Assembly (NCBI GenBank): GCA_015243575.1
Contig: CP042469.1
Location: forward strand, 4,368,929-4,432,928
Source of the DNA: Clostridiales bacterium
GTDB taxonomy: Bacteria > Bacillota > Clostridia > Peptostreptococcales > Anaerovoracaceae
Length of the DNA stretch: 64,000 nt
Reading direction: 5' to 3'
Shown piece after piece: positions 33,451-41,980 of this stretch. How positions within the stretch are numbered: the stretch's first letter is position 1; each line of letters begins with the position of its first letter. The notes below the pieces were generated by a model. The model was given only the letters and a program-made list of their open reading frames with translations. It searched no databases and was not told the DNA's origin. The translations under genes and the position numbers were made by a program.

Positions 33451-34590
33451 TTATCCGATGGGCCGGATGCTTACTTCGCCTGTATTTAATGTCCCGAAAG
33501 AGCCGTCTTCATAGCGGACCATCAAGCCCCCGTCGGGGTCAACGTCAACTGCATAAGCCTTGATCCCTTTCGTAAAATCCCTTGGTTCATGCGCTTGCCC
33601 GGGGGCAAGAATCCGGATCTCTTTTCCCAGAACCATAGAACGGCGGCGGTATTCTTCAATAAAACTTCTGGATTCCAGTTCTTCATTTAGTAGCATTACC
33701 TGATTAATCACCTCTGCAATCAGCCGATTACGTGAGGGGGGAGCCGGATCGAAAGGATCGTTCTCCGCTTGAATTGCCTCGCTTGCTGGAATTGCCTCGC
33801 TTGCTGGAATTGCCTCGCTTGCCGGAATTGCCTCGCTTGCTGGAATTGCCTCGCTTGCTGGAATTGCTCTGATTATAGGTTTGTCAGGAAAGAGTGAACC
33901 GGCAATTTCGGAAAGCTCTTCCGGAAATTCACCGCTTGATGAGCTGAAGTTGATTCCGATTCCAAGGACAATGTGTTCGATTTGTCCTGTTTCAAAATCT
34001 GTGACTGCTTCCGTGAGGATTCCACAGACCTTTTTTTCATCTGCATAGATGTCGTTTACCCATTTAATAGAGCAGGACACTCCCGTCACTTTTTCAATGG
34101 CCCTGCATACAGCCACCGAAGCCGCAGTGGTAATGAGAACTGCCTTGGATGCATCGAAACGAGGCTTCAAAATGAAGCTCATGTAAATTCCTCTCGATGG
34201 AGGGGAATAGAAACTCCTGCCCATGCGTCCCCGACCTTTGGTCTGCTCCTCTGCGATGATGACTGAGCCTGCTGGAGCACCTTCCAGAGCCATCTTCTTT
34301 GCTGTGAGGTTGGTGGATTCTACCGTTTTGAATACGTGTATGGAGCAGCCATGGAATGAAGGGGCAATGTGTGGAGTAATTCCTTCGGACGAAAGCAGAT
34401 CACTGAAAGATGAGAGGCAGTAACCTCTATTGGTGATCGCATCTATGGGGTATCCCTCTTTCCGTAGTTCCCCAATGGCCTTCCAGACAGCGGCTCTGGA
34501 CACATTGAGACGCCCGGCCAGTTCTTCTCCGGATATTGTTGCGCCTTTATTTTCTTCCAGTGCTTTTAAAACATTTCCCTTGGTTGACAT
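33451..34590 (-). CDS. birA: Bifunctional biotin-protein ligase/repressor BirA
   Basis: A 379-residue protein that activates biotin, attaches it to carboxylases and represses biotin genes. The N-terminal winged helix shows ISGEELAGRLNVSRAAVWKAIGELRKEGY. The catalytic core has VFKTVESTNLTAK, the biotinyl-AMP loop KGRGRMGRSFYSP, SIKWVNDIYADEKKVCGIL and VLGIGINF; a C-terminal SH3-like domain ends FGTLNTGEVSIRP. Between the core and the C-terminal domain (about residues 242-274) five AIPASE hexapeptides form an inserted, repeat-encoded linker. The start is ATG 34590, with GGAGG at a proper distance; upstream in-frame ATGs are unsupported. Confidence 0.94.
   Translation of the reverse strand: MSTKGNVLKALEENKGATISGEELAGRLNVSRAAVWKAIGELRKEGYPIDAITNRGYCLSSFSDLLSSEGITPHIAPSFHGCSIHVFKTVESTNLTAKKMALEGAPAGSVIIAEEQTKGRGRMGRSFYSPPSRGIYMSFILKPRFDASKAVLITTAASVAVCRAIEKVTGVSCSIKWVNDIYADEKKVCGILTEAVTDFETGQIEHIVLGIGINFSSSSGEFPEELSEIAGSLFPDKPIIRAIPASEAIPASEAIPASEAIPASEAIPASEAIQAENDPFDPAPPSRNRLIAEVINQVMLLNEELESRSFIEEYRRRSMVLGKEIRILAPGQAHEPRDFTKGIKAYAVDVDPDGGLMVRYEDGSFGTLNTGEVSIRPIG
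33771..33868 (-). repeat. 18-bp in-frame minisatellite inside birA
   Basis: Five near-identical units, GAATTGCCTCGCTTGCTG on the plus strand, plus a partial sixth encode (AIPASE)n. Unit 3 carries one substitution (GCCG for GCTG). The period is divisible by 3, so copy-number change would keep the frame. Confidence 0.95.
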
Positions 34591-34862
34591 TCCGAGCATT
34601 CCTCCTCTATTTAACAAAACACTGATTTCTTGCGTGGAAGGAATCAGTGCTTCCCTGTTAAAATTATACCCTATTAAGTGAAACTTTTCGACTACAAATT
34701 CCGATCTGTAAAAAACCGGATGAAAACCCAATGAAAATCTGATGCCATAGGCTTTGATTCAGTTGTATGGGACAAAGGGGGGAAGTATAATGTGTTAAGG
34801 AGTAGATGAGAGGGGAACTTGGTCAGTAGGAAATGAGAGGGGAACAGAAAGGGGATTTCATT

Positions 34863-35645
34863 ATGAGAAAACATGCAGTAGGGGCACAGATATCAGCTGT
34901 ACTTCTGCTTTTGGCAGTAATGCTTCTGTTTGTACCGGCAGTACTCGGGGGATGTTCGAACAAAGAACTGCCTGTTTCGACGAGCTTTGCTATACAAGGC
35001 AGTACGACCAAGGAAAGCGGCGAGCATTTGGAACTGGATCTGAACGTCCCCGTGCTTTCAGGCTTCGATGCTGCAAAAATAATTGATGGACGAATCGATA
35101 AAAACATAAAAAAGGCCAAACAAGAAGTGGAGGATGCGGCAAAATTTCTCGGGGAGGATGGATCAACCATGAAAGCGGGACTCACCGTTGGTTATCTGTA
35201 TTCCAAGAGTGAAAATATCGTGTCTCTATGGGTTATGTATGCCAACTATACGGGAGGCGCGCATGGCCTTTATTGGGTAGAGCCTTATACATTTAATACC
35301 ACAACCAATGAAATTTATCGATTCACCGATCTGTTTCGGGAAGGAAGAGCCTCTTCTGCGTATGTCACGGAGCAGATTTTGAAGAGAATACAGGAAAATC
35401 CTGATCTGTATTTCAGCAGTGCGGACGAGACCGTGAAGAAGTATCATGAGGATTACACCTATTTTGTGAATGGAAATCAGGTGGTGGTCATCTTCTCTTT
35501 ATATGAAATAGCTCCTTATGCGGGTGGAATTCAATTTTTTACATTTACAGCGGAAGAGCTGAAGGATCTTTTAAAACCAGAGATATACAACGCCATTAAG
35601 AATGCAAAACCAGTGGATACCAAAGGAACCATTCTGGAATATTAA
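34863..35645 (+). CDS. Lipoprotein with DUF3298/DUF4163-type domain
   Basis: A 260-residue exported lipoprotein. The signal peptide (RKHAVGAQISAVLLLLAVMLLF) ends in the lipobox VLGGC. The mature part has an N-terminal DUF4163-like strand-rich region and a C-terminal DUF3298-like domain: YTGGAHGLYWVEPYTFNTTTNEIYRFTDLF and the end VVIFSLYEIAPYAGGIQFF. The same domain pair occurs in anti-sigma factor RsiV and in the deacetylase PdaC, where it senses or binds cell-wall fragments or lysozyme. No catalytic domain is attached here. ATG 34863 follows AAAGGGGAT. Confidence 0.85.
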   Translation: MRKHAVGAQISAVLLLLAVMLLFVPAVLGGCSNKELPVSTSFAIQGSTTKESGEHLELDLNVPVLSGFDAAKIIDGRIDKNIKKAKQEVEDAAKFLGEDGSTMKAGLTVGYLYSKSENIVSLWVMYANYTGGAHGLYWVEPYTFNTTTNEIYRFTDLFREGRASSAYVTEQILKRIQENPDLYFSSADETVKKYHEDYTYFVNGNQVVVIFSLYEIAPYAGGIQFFTFTAEELKDLLKPEIYNAIKNAKPVDTKGTILEY

Positions 35646-35785
35646 AAATTCCTACCGTTTTGATAGAAATTTTCTATAATCTTCAGAAATTAGTTGAATT
35701 CCTACTTTTCCTATTGTACCATATGCTTATATAGAAGTTGAAGTATAGTATGTTTCTATTAACAATGAATTACGGTGGTGATAAA
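35641..35785 (+). promoter_or_regulatory. Upstream region of the Rrf2 gene with AATTCCTAC repeats
   Basis: Two copies of AATTCCTAC, near 35648-35656 and 35698-35706, lie before the Rrf2 gene. The second is followed by TTTTCCTATTG. Its complement (ATAGGAAAAGTAGGAATT) resembles ATAGGAATAGTATTAAAT upstream of the sulfhydrylase gene at about 36489-36507, suggesting a shared operator. Confidence 0.4.
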
Positions 35786-36220
35786 ATGAAAATTTCGACA
35801 AAAGGTCGGTATGCTCTTCGCCTCATGCTGGATTTGGCTATTAATTACACAGGTGAATATATTTCAATCAAAAGTATTGCCGCAAGGCAGGACATCTCGG
35901 AAAAATACCTGGAGCAGATTATAACTCAGCTTAACAGAGCGGGATATGTAAAGAGCGTTCGTGGAGCCCAGGGCGGTTATATGCTATCCAAGGCTCCGGC
36001 AGACTACACAGTTGGCATGATATTGCGTTTGATGGAGGGAAGCCTTGCTCCCGTTAACTGTGCTGAAGATGAAGAGTCCTGTGACAGAGCTTCCCGCTGT
36101 GTCACACAGGAGGTATGGGTTCAGATCCAGAGAGCTGTGGAAGGCGTTGTGGACCATATTACTCTGGAAGACCTGGTGACACGTTATCAGGAGAAAGCGG
36201 AGCCAGTCTACATTATTTAG
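35786..36220 (+). CDS. Rrf2-family transcriptional regulator
   Basis: A 144-residue winged-helix regulator starting MKISTKGRYALRLMLDLA. The recognition region is SIKSIAARQDISEKYLEQIITQLNRAGYVKSVRGAQGGY. A cysteine cluster, NCAEDEESCDRASRCVTQEVW (C-x6-C-x5-C), matches the [2Fe-2S] ligand region of IscR-like members; CymR lacks these cysteines. The neighbouring O-acetylhomoserine sulfhydrylase and metNIQ suggest control of sulfur amino-acid genes, possibly responding to iron-sulfur or cysteine status. ATG 35786 is preferred over 35738 because it gives the exact family start. Confidence 0.9.
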   Translation: MKISTKGRYALRLMLDLAINYTGEYISIKSIAARQDISEKYLEQIITQLNRAGYVKSVRGAQGGYMLSKAPADYTVGMILRLMEGSLAPVNCAEDEESCDRASRCVTQEVWVQIQRAVEGVVDHITLEDLVTRYQEKAEPVYII

Positions 36221-36298
36221 TAAATGCTGATTCAATAAGCACTTTCGAAAGCTAGACAAGGCAATTGATCGAACTGGTTGTCTTTTGCAGGCGATAGG

Positions 36299-36330
36299 AA
36301 CAGCATTCCTGAATCGGAATGCTGTTTTCA
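36299..36330 (+). terminator. Terminator of the Rrf2 gene
   Basis: A perfect 11-bp stem, AACAGCATTCC against GGAATGCTGTT, is followed by TTTC. Confidence 0.88.
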
Positions 36331-36428
36331 TTTATCCAATCAAAACTTCAAAATGAGACGAGACAAATCGGGTTGAATTGAATTACAAAGTATTACGAGA
36401 CGAATCGCTCAAAAAGTAAAAAAAAGTA

Positions 36429-36457
36429 TTGACAATGCGGCGTAACCAGAGTATTAT
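36429..36457 (+). promoter_or_regulatory. Promoter of the sulfhydrylase gene
   Basis: TTGACA, 17 nt, TATTAT, a near-consensus sigma-A promoter 68 nt before the ATG. The AT-rich stretch between the -10 and the ribosome site holds the candidate Rrf2 motif ATAGGAATAGTATTAAAT. I found no S-box or T-box in the 304-nt gap. Confidence 0.85.
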
Positions 36458-36524
36458 AAGTTTAATTTTAAAAATCATATTAATTTGATAGGAATAGTAT
36501 TAAATAAAAAGGAGATGAACGACG

Positions 36525-37823
36525 ATGACAGAAAGGAAAGATAGAAAACTCAGATTTGAAACACTTCAGCTTCATGCAGGACAGGAAAATCCGGATCCGG
36601 CAACCGATGCAAGAGCAGTACCGATCTATCAGACATCCTCATACGTTTTCAAGGATTCTGCAACAGCTGCAGGAAGATTTGGTCTGACGGAAGGCGGCAA
36701 TATCTATACCAGGATCATGAATCCGACTTCTGATGTGTTTGAACAGCGTATCGCTGCATTGGAAGGCGGTATCGGAGCCCTTGCGCTATCCTCTGGTGCA
36801 GCTGCTGCAACCTATGCAGTGCAGAACATCGCACATGCGGGAGATCATATCATCGCTGCGCAGACAATTTATGGCGGTACATATAATCTGTTTGCGCATA
36901 CCCTAAAGGATTTCGGTATCGAAACTACGTTTGTTGATCCGGAAGAAGAAAATGGTTTTCAGAATGCCATCAAAGAAAATACCAAGTTGATTTTCATTGA
37001 GACTCTCGGAAATCCAGCATCGAATGTGATTGATATTGCTGAAGTGGCTGAGATTGCACATAAAAATGGGATTCCCCTTATCGTAGACAATACGTTTGCA
37101 ACACCCTTCCTGTTAAGACCCATCGAGCATGGTGCTGACATCGTCGTTCACTCCGCTACAAAATTTATCGGCGGACACGGAACCTCCATTGGAGGCGTTA
37201 TCGTAGACTCCGGTAAGTTCGATTGGGCTGCATCCGGTAAATTCCCATATCTGACAGAGCCGGATCCAAGCTATCATGGAGTAAAATTTACAGAAGCTGT
37301 GGGCGCTGCTGCCTATATCATCAAAGCGCGTGTAACTTTGCTCAGAGATACTGGTTCAGCACTGAGCCCGTTCAATTCTTTCTTGTTCCTGCAGGGACTT
37401 GAGACCCTTTCTCTCAGAGTGGAGAGACATGTATCCAACACTCTTAAGGTTCTCGACTTTTTAAGCAATCATGAAAAAGTTGTTAAGGTGGATCATCCTG
37501 CTTTTTCCGAAGGAAAAGAAAAAGCAGCTTATGATAAATACTTCCCCGGCGGGGCTGGATCGATCTTTACATTTGAAATTAAGGGCGGAGCAGCAGAGGC
37601 TCAAGCTTTCATTGACAAGTTGGAGATATTCTCACTGCTGGCAAATGTTGCAGATGTGAAATCCCTTGTAATTCATCCGGCCAGCACAACTCACTCCCAG
37701 ATGACGGAGCAGGAGCTGCTTGCCGCAAGGATTAAACCCAACACTGTAAGGCTTTCCATTGGAACGGAGCATATAGATGATCTCATTGAGGACCTTGCAA
37801 ACGCATTTGATTCGATAAACTAA
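36525..37823 (+). CDS. metY: O-acetylhomoserine sulfhydrylase
   Basis: A 432-residue PLP enzyme of the Cys/Met metabolism family that makes homocysteine from O-acetylhomoserine and sulfide. It begins with RFETLQLHAGQENPDPATDARAVPIYQT, which is typical of MetY rather than MetB/MetC. Further motifs are YTRIMNPTSDVFEQRIAALEGG, the PLP lysine K213 in VVHSATKFIGGHG and a C-terminal VIHPASTTHSQM. AAAGGAGATG precedes the ATG. It has its own promoter and sits between the Rrf2 regulator and the methionine ABC importer. Confidence 0.96.
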   Translation: MTERKDRKLRFETLQLHAGQENPDPATDARAVPIYQTSSYVFKDSATAAGRFGLTEGGNIYTRIMNPTSDVFEQRIAALEGGIGALALSSGAAAATYAVQNIAHAGDHIIAAQTIYGGTYNLFAHTLKDFGIETTFVDPEEENGFQNAIKENTKLIFIETLGNPASNVIDIAEVAEIAHKNGIPLIVDNTFATPFLLRPIEHGADIVVHSATKFIGGHGTSIGGVIVDSGKFDWAASGKFPYLTEPDPSYHGVKFTEAVGAAAYIIKARVTLLRDTGSALSPFNSFLFLQGLETLSLRVERHVSNTLKVLDFLSNHEKVVKVDHPAFSEGKEKAAYDKYFPGGAGSIFTFEIKGGAAEAQAFIDKLEIFSLLANVADVKSLVIHPASTTHSQMTEQELLAARIKPNTVRLSIGTEHIDDLIEDLANAFDSIN

Positions 37824-37955
37824 TTGCATGAAAGAGATAGACCCCATACGGATTGGTCGGTAAGCGGAGGCTTGCCGACTGATGCGGCTGTCGATTCGCA
37901 CAAGAAAGGATAGATGCGGTAAAATCTGTATCGCCCTGTACATGTCCGGAATTCC

Positions 37956-37984
37956 TTGACTTTTCACTGCTTGAACGCTACAAT
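37956..37984 (+). promoter_or_regulatory. Promoter of metNIQ
   Basis: TTGACT, 17 nt, TACAAT, followed by a leader of about 125 nt. The leader contains a TTGTC/GACAA hairpin around GGGAGGG near 37990-38006. No SAM-riboswitch core is visible. Confidence 0.82.
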
Positions 37985-38113
37985 ATATGTTTGTCGGGAG
38001 GGGACAAGATCTTTCACCGATAACATTGCCCGGATGAGCACCGTTGTAAGATACGATCCAATGCAGCGGCACAATTCGATGCTACGGACAAGAGAGGAGC
38101 GAAAACGCAGTAA

Positions 38114-38857
38114 ATGATTGAAATAAAAAATTTGTCGAAGTTTTTCAGCACGGAAAACGGTGATTTTGCAGCAATCAATGGGATAAACCTGAGGATAGAA
38201 GACGGGGACATCTATGGCATCATCGGAATGAGCGGTGCTGGAAAGAGTACACTGATTCGCTGCATCAATCTGCTGGAGAAACCCAGCGAAGGACAAATCC
38301 TGATCGATGGCCTAGATATCACAGCCTTGGAGGGAAGAGCACTTTTGACGCTGAGAAGGAAAATCGGAATGGTTTTTCAGCGGTTTAATCTGTTGATGCA
38401 AAGAACCATAAGAGATAATGTGGCGTTTCCGCTGGAGATAGCTGGTGTTGCGAAGAAACAACGGCTTGAGCGTGTGGATGAACTGCTGGAGATCGTTGGT
38501 CTGACTTCCAAAGCGGGTTCCTATCCCGTACAGCTTTCCGGAGGTCAGCAGCAGAGAGTATCGATAGCAAGAGCGCTGGCGAATCATCCGTCGCTGTTGC
38601 TTTGCGATGAACCTACGTCTGCGCTGGACAGTCTGACCACAAATTCGATTTTAAAGCTCCTAAAGGATATTAACCATAAGCTCGGGGTTACAATTATCAT
38701 CATTACCCATGAAATTGCAGTGGTGGAAAAAATCTGCAATAAGGTAGCTATCATTGATGAATCCAGAATTATTGAACAGGGACTTGTAAAGGATGTCATA
38801 TCCAATCCTCAGCAGGATGTTACAAAGAAGCTGCTGGAGAGGGGGGAACTGGCATGA
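38114..38857 (+). CDS. metN: Methionine ABC transporter ATP-binding protein
   Basis: A 247-residue ATPase that energises D/L-methionine uptake. Walker A is GMSGAGKSTLIRC, the Q-loop is VFQRFNLLMQ, the signature is LSGGQQQRVSIARAL, Walker B is LLLCDEPTSALD, and the H-loop is IITHEIAVV. It ends right after the ABC domain. The C-terminal NIL/ACT-like domain of about 90 residues, which gives methionine feedback inhibition in E. coli MetN (343 residues), is absent. GAGAGGAG is upstream at a long spacing. It overlaps metI by 4 nt. Confidence 0.93.
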   Translation: MIEIKNLSKFFSTENGDFAAINGINLRIEDGDIYGIIGMSGAGKSTLIRCINLLEKPSEGQILIDGLDITALEGRALLTLRRKIGMVFQRFNLLMQRTIRDNVAFPLEIAGVAKKQRLERVDELLEIVGLTSKAGSYPVQLSGGQQQRVSIARALANHPSLLLCDEPTSALDSLTTNSILKLLKDINHKLGVTIIIITHEIAVVEKICNKVAIIDESRIIEQGLVKDVISNPQQDVTKKLLERGELA

Positions 38858-39546
38858 GTGAGTTTTTTGCACATTTGAGTGAGTTCTTTGCACAATATGG
38901 AGATCTGTTAATTAAAAATACTTGGATTACAATTTATGTAACCACGCTGTCCACATTTTTTTCCTACGTTTTCGGAGTTCCGCTTGGTGTACTGCTCATC
39001 ATCACACAACCTCACGGAATATGGGCTCACCGGACTTTGAATTCCGTATTGGGATGGATTGTAAATATAGGAAGATCCATTCCGTTTATCATATTAATGG
39101 TAGCGGTAATGCCTCTGACTAGGAGCGTTATGGGAATTGCAATCGGTCCGAAAGCCGCAATCCTGCCATTGGTAATCGCAGCCACACCTTTTGTGGCACG
39201 ACTGGTGGAAAGCTCGCTGCAGGAAGTTGATTCAGGAGTCATAGAGGTTGCCCAATCCACGGGATCAACCATCGGTCAGATCGTTTGGAAGGTGATTCTT
39301 CCTGAAAGTCTGCCTTCTATGGTGCTTGGAGCATCCATCAGTTTTATCACGATTCTCGGCTATACGGCCATGGCTGGTGCCATCGGTGCAGGCGGTCTGG
39401 GAGATGTGGCCATTCGTTATGGATATTATAAATATCAGACTGATGTCATGTTTGCGACCATTATTATACTCATTGTTTTAGTAGCTGTGATTCAGCTGCT
39501 GGGTAACGGTATCTCCAGGAAAATTGACCGAAGAATCAAGAAATAG
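38854..39546 (+). CDS. metI: Methionine ABC transporter permease
   Basis: A 230-residue inner-membrane permease with about five helices and the MetI coupling motif around EVAQSTGSTIGQIVWKVILPESLPSMV. It also shows NIGRSIPFIILMVAVMPLTR and GYTAMAGAIGAGGLGDVAIRYGY. Length and motifs are normal for MetI. It is translationally coupled to metN. Confidence 0.96.
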   Translation: MSEFFAHLSEFFAQYGDLLIKNTWITIYVTTLSTFFSYVFGVPLGVLLIITQPHGIWAHRTLNSVLGWIVNIGRSIPFIILMVAVMPLTRSVMGIAIGPKAAILPLVIAATPFVARLVESSLQEVDSGVIEVAQSTGSTIGQIVWKVILPESLPSMVLGASISFITILGYTAMAGAIGAGGLGDVAIRYGYYKYQTDVMFATIIILIVLVAVIQLLGNGISRKIDRRIKK

Positions 39547-39615
39547 TATGGGTCGATTACAGACTCATCGAAATATCTGAAACGCATTGTTTCAAAATAA
39601 GAGGAGGAGAATCAT

Positions 39616-40455
39616 ATGAAAAAGACAATCGCACTGTTACTTATCTTAATCCTGACAGCAGTTGCTTTGGCAGGCTGCGGAGGAGATGCAAAACCGGAAG
39701 GAGAAGGCGGCGAGGGAGCTCCAGAAACTACTGTACTGAAGATCGGTGCATCCACCGTACCTCATGCTGAAATCCTGGAATTTGTAAAGCCAATTTTGGC
39801 GAAAGAGGGAATTGATCTGCAGATCACAGAATACACCGATTACGTCATTCCCAACACTGCTGTAGAAAGCCATGAGCTGGACGCGAATTACTTCCAGCAC
39901 GTGCCTTATCTTGACAGCTTCAATCAGGAAAACGGAACCCATCTTGTTTCTGCATTTGCAGTACACTATGAGCCCATGGGATTATTCGCAGGAAAGACAG
40001 CATCACTCGATGCAATTGCTGACGGTGCAACCATCGCAGTTCCCAATGATCCTACCAATGAAGCAAGAGCACTTCTGCTTCTTGAACAGGAAGGGTTGAT
40101 TAAGCTGAAGGATGGAGTTGGCCTTGATGCAACTCCCAACGATATCGTTGAAAATTCCAAAAACCTCAAACTTTTTGAAGCAGAAGCTGCTGCTGTTGCG
40201 CGCTCTGTTCAGGATGTTGACTTTGCAATCATCAACGGAAACTACGCACTGGAAGCCGGCTTCAAAGTATCTGACGCGCTTGCAATCGAAAGTGCTGATT
40301 CTGAAGCAGCTCAGACCTTCGCTAATATCGTAGCTGTTTATGAAGGTGACGAAACCAAGCCTGCAATTCAGGCACTGGCAAAGGCCCTGACTTCAGATGA
40401 AACGAAAAAATTTATTGAAGAAAAATATCAGGGGTCTGTAGTACCTGTATTCTAA
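39616..40455 (+). CDS. metQ: Methionine-binding lipoprotein
   Basis: A 279-residue lipoprotein (signal peptide with lipobox ALAGC) of the NlpA/MetQ family. Characteristic segments are LKIGASTVPHAEILEFVKPIL, DYVIPNTAVESHELDANYFQHVPYL, AVHYEPMGLFAGK, VPNDPTNEARALLLLEQEGLI and NGNYALEAGF. It delivers methionine to MetNI. AGAGGAGGAG precedes the ATG. It closes the metNIQ operon before a terminator. Confidence 0.96.
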   Translation: MKKTIALLLILILTAVALAGCGGDAKPEGEGGEGAPETTVLKIGASTVPHAEILEFVKPILAKEGIDLQITEYTDYVIPNTAVESHELDANYFQHVPYLDSFNQENGTHLVSAFAVHYEPMGLFAGKTASLDAIADGATIAVPNDPTNEARALLLLEQEGLIKLKDGVGLDATPNDIVENSKNLKLFEAEAAAVARSVQDVDFAIINGNYALEAGFKVSDALAIESADSEAAQTFANIVAVYEGDETKPAIQALAKALTSDETKKFIEEKYQGSVVPVF

Positions 40456-40538
40456 AAGTGCAGAAAGCACAGAACTGGTAAAAGAATCTATTGAATTTCA
40501 TACGGATTACGTGTAGAGTATATACTACAAAAACATCA

Positions 40539-40570
40539 GGGTGTAACAGTAAGTTGCACCCCTTTTTTTC
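40539..40570 (+). terminator. Terminator of metNIQ
   Basis: A stem GGGTGTAAC/GTTGCACCC with one mismatch and a 5-nt loop is followed by a C and seven Ts. Confidence 0.88.
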
Positions 40571-40708
40571 ATCTGATGAAGGTAGGTTCCCTGCGAAAGC
40601 TTGGGTTTCGACTGGAGGAAAAGCGAAAGCCTGTTTCCTATTGAAATATTGTTATCATTTCTAATTTGAGTTATTGCAATATGTTTTTTTATGGATGGAG
40701 ACGGTGAA

Positions 40709-41935
40709 ATGAAGGAAAACTTGTACAATCACTTGATTGGGAATGAGGAAATCATTAGAGAGGCAATGAGCATTGCGAGAATTGGGATTTGGAAGTGGGA
40801 TCTGAAATATCACGCGGTTAGCTGGTCTGATGAGATGTATGATATTTTCGAAATCGATAAAAGGTTTTCAAAAGAGAAGCTTAATCAGGAAATTATGAAA
40901 GTGATTCACCCCGATGACATAGACATCTTTGACAACGTAAAGCAGATCATGACGAAAACCCCCTTTGAATATCGCATCATTCATTCAGACAAGTCGATCC
41001 ATTATATCCAGAGCAAAGCTGGTAATATCATTTTTGATGATCATGGGGAGCCATCCTTTTTGGTCGGGACGGTACAGGAAATCACGGAACAAAAGGAAGC
41101 TCAGCTTGCGCTCATTGCGGCGAAGGAATATGCGGAAGAAGAGAACGCTTCCAAGAGCCATTTCTTTGCAACCATGTCCCATGAGTTCAGAACGCCTATC
41201 AATGTCCTTCTCAGCTCCGTGCAGCTTTTTGAACAGTATCTTTCTGATGTTGAATGCCCCAACTACGATAAAATAAAAAAACATCTAAAATCAATGAAGC
41301 AGAGCTCTTTGCGGCTGCTGCGGCTCGTGAATAATCTCATTGACATTTCAAAGATTGATACGGGTTATTATTCTCCTGATATCAAAACCTACAACATGGT
41401 TTCCATCCTTGAGAAGATTGTGGTTCAGGATTTTGCGAAGTATAAGAATATGAGTATTGCCTTTCAGCCACGTTTGAAAGAGGCACTGGTAAGGTGCGAT
41501 GCGGATATGATGGAACGAATCATGCTCAACCTTATTTCAAATGCCATAAAGTTCTCTGATAAGGATTGTGCAATCAAGATACGGTTGTACCCCTATAAGG
41601 ATAGCCTTATGATTGCAGTTAAAGATAATGGAATTGGTATTGAAAAGGATAAGATGGAGCTTGTTTTTCAGCGATATCATCAGGTACAAACTACGTTAAC
41701 AAGGAAAAGCGAGGGGAGTGGAATCGGACTGGCTATCACAAAGTCTTTGACAGAGCTGATGGGCGGCACAATCATGGTGAAGAGCAGGCCTGGTAAAGGC
41801 AGCGAATTTATTATAAAAATGCCTCTCGTAATTCATGATCGCAGTAGGAACGATACAGAACTAAAGGAGATCGTCAACGACCATCAAAATATTGTGTTAA
41901 AAATGAACGTTGAATTTTCGGATATTTATCTGTAG
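40709..41935 (+). CDS. Soluble PAS-domain sensor histidine kinase
   Basis: A 408-residue kinase without membrane helices. It has an N-terminal PAS/PAC fold (SIARIGIWKWDLKYHAVSWSDEMYDIFEI ... FLVGTVQEITEQKEAQ) and a HisKA domain with phosphoacceptor FFATMSHEFRTPINVLL. The HATPase domain shows the N-box LNLISNAIKFS, G1 VKDNGIGI and G2 GSGIGLAIT. The cytosolic layout suggests a redox, ligand or partner signal. ATG 40709 has GGAG 9 nt upstream; ATG 40691 is in frame but has none. Its 3' end converges on the response-regulator gene 45 nt away, so the two may or may not be partners. Confidence 0.9.
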   Translation: MKENLYNHLIGNEEIIREAMSIARIGIWKWDLKYHAVSWSDEMYDIFEIDKRFSKEKLNQEIMKVIHPDDIDIFDNVKQIMTKTPFEYRIIHSDKSIHYIQSKAGNIIFDDHGEPSFLVGTVQEITEQKEAQLALIAAKEYAEEENASKSHFFATMSHEFRTPINVLLSSVQLFEQYLSDVECPNYDKIKKHLKSMKQSSLRLLRLVNNLIDISKIDTGYYSPDIKTYNMVSILEKIVVQDFAKYKNMSIAFQPRLKEALVRCDADMMERIMLNLISNAIKFSDKDCAIKIRLYPYKDSLMIAVKDNGIGIEKDKMELVFQRYHQVQTTLTRKSEGSGIGLAITKSLTELMGGTIMVKSRPGKGSEFIIKMPLVIHDRSRNDTELKEIVNDHQNIVLKMNVEFSDIYL

Positions 41936-41980
41936 GACGAACAAGATAATGGCGGCTGTAAATCAATATGCGAAGTCATG

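Noticed and set aside
36221-38113. S-box or T-box riboswitch before metY or metNIQ
   Set aside because: Neither the SAM-riboswitch core nor the T-box GGTGGNACCGCG motif can be found; clear promoters and an Rrf2 regulator explain control better.
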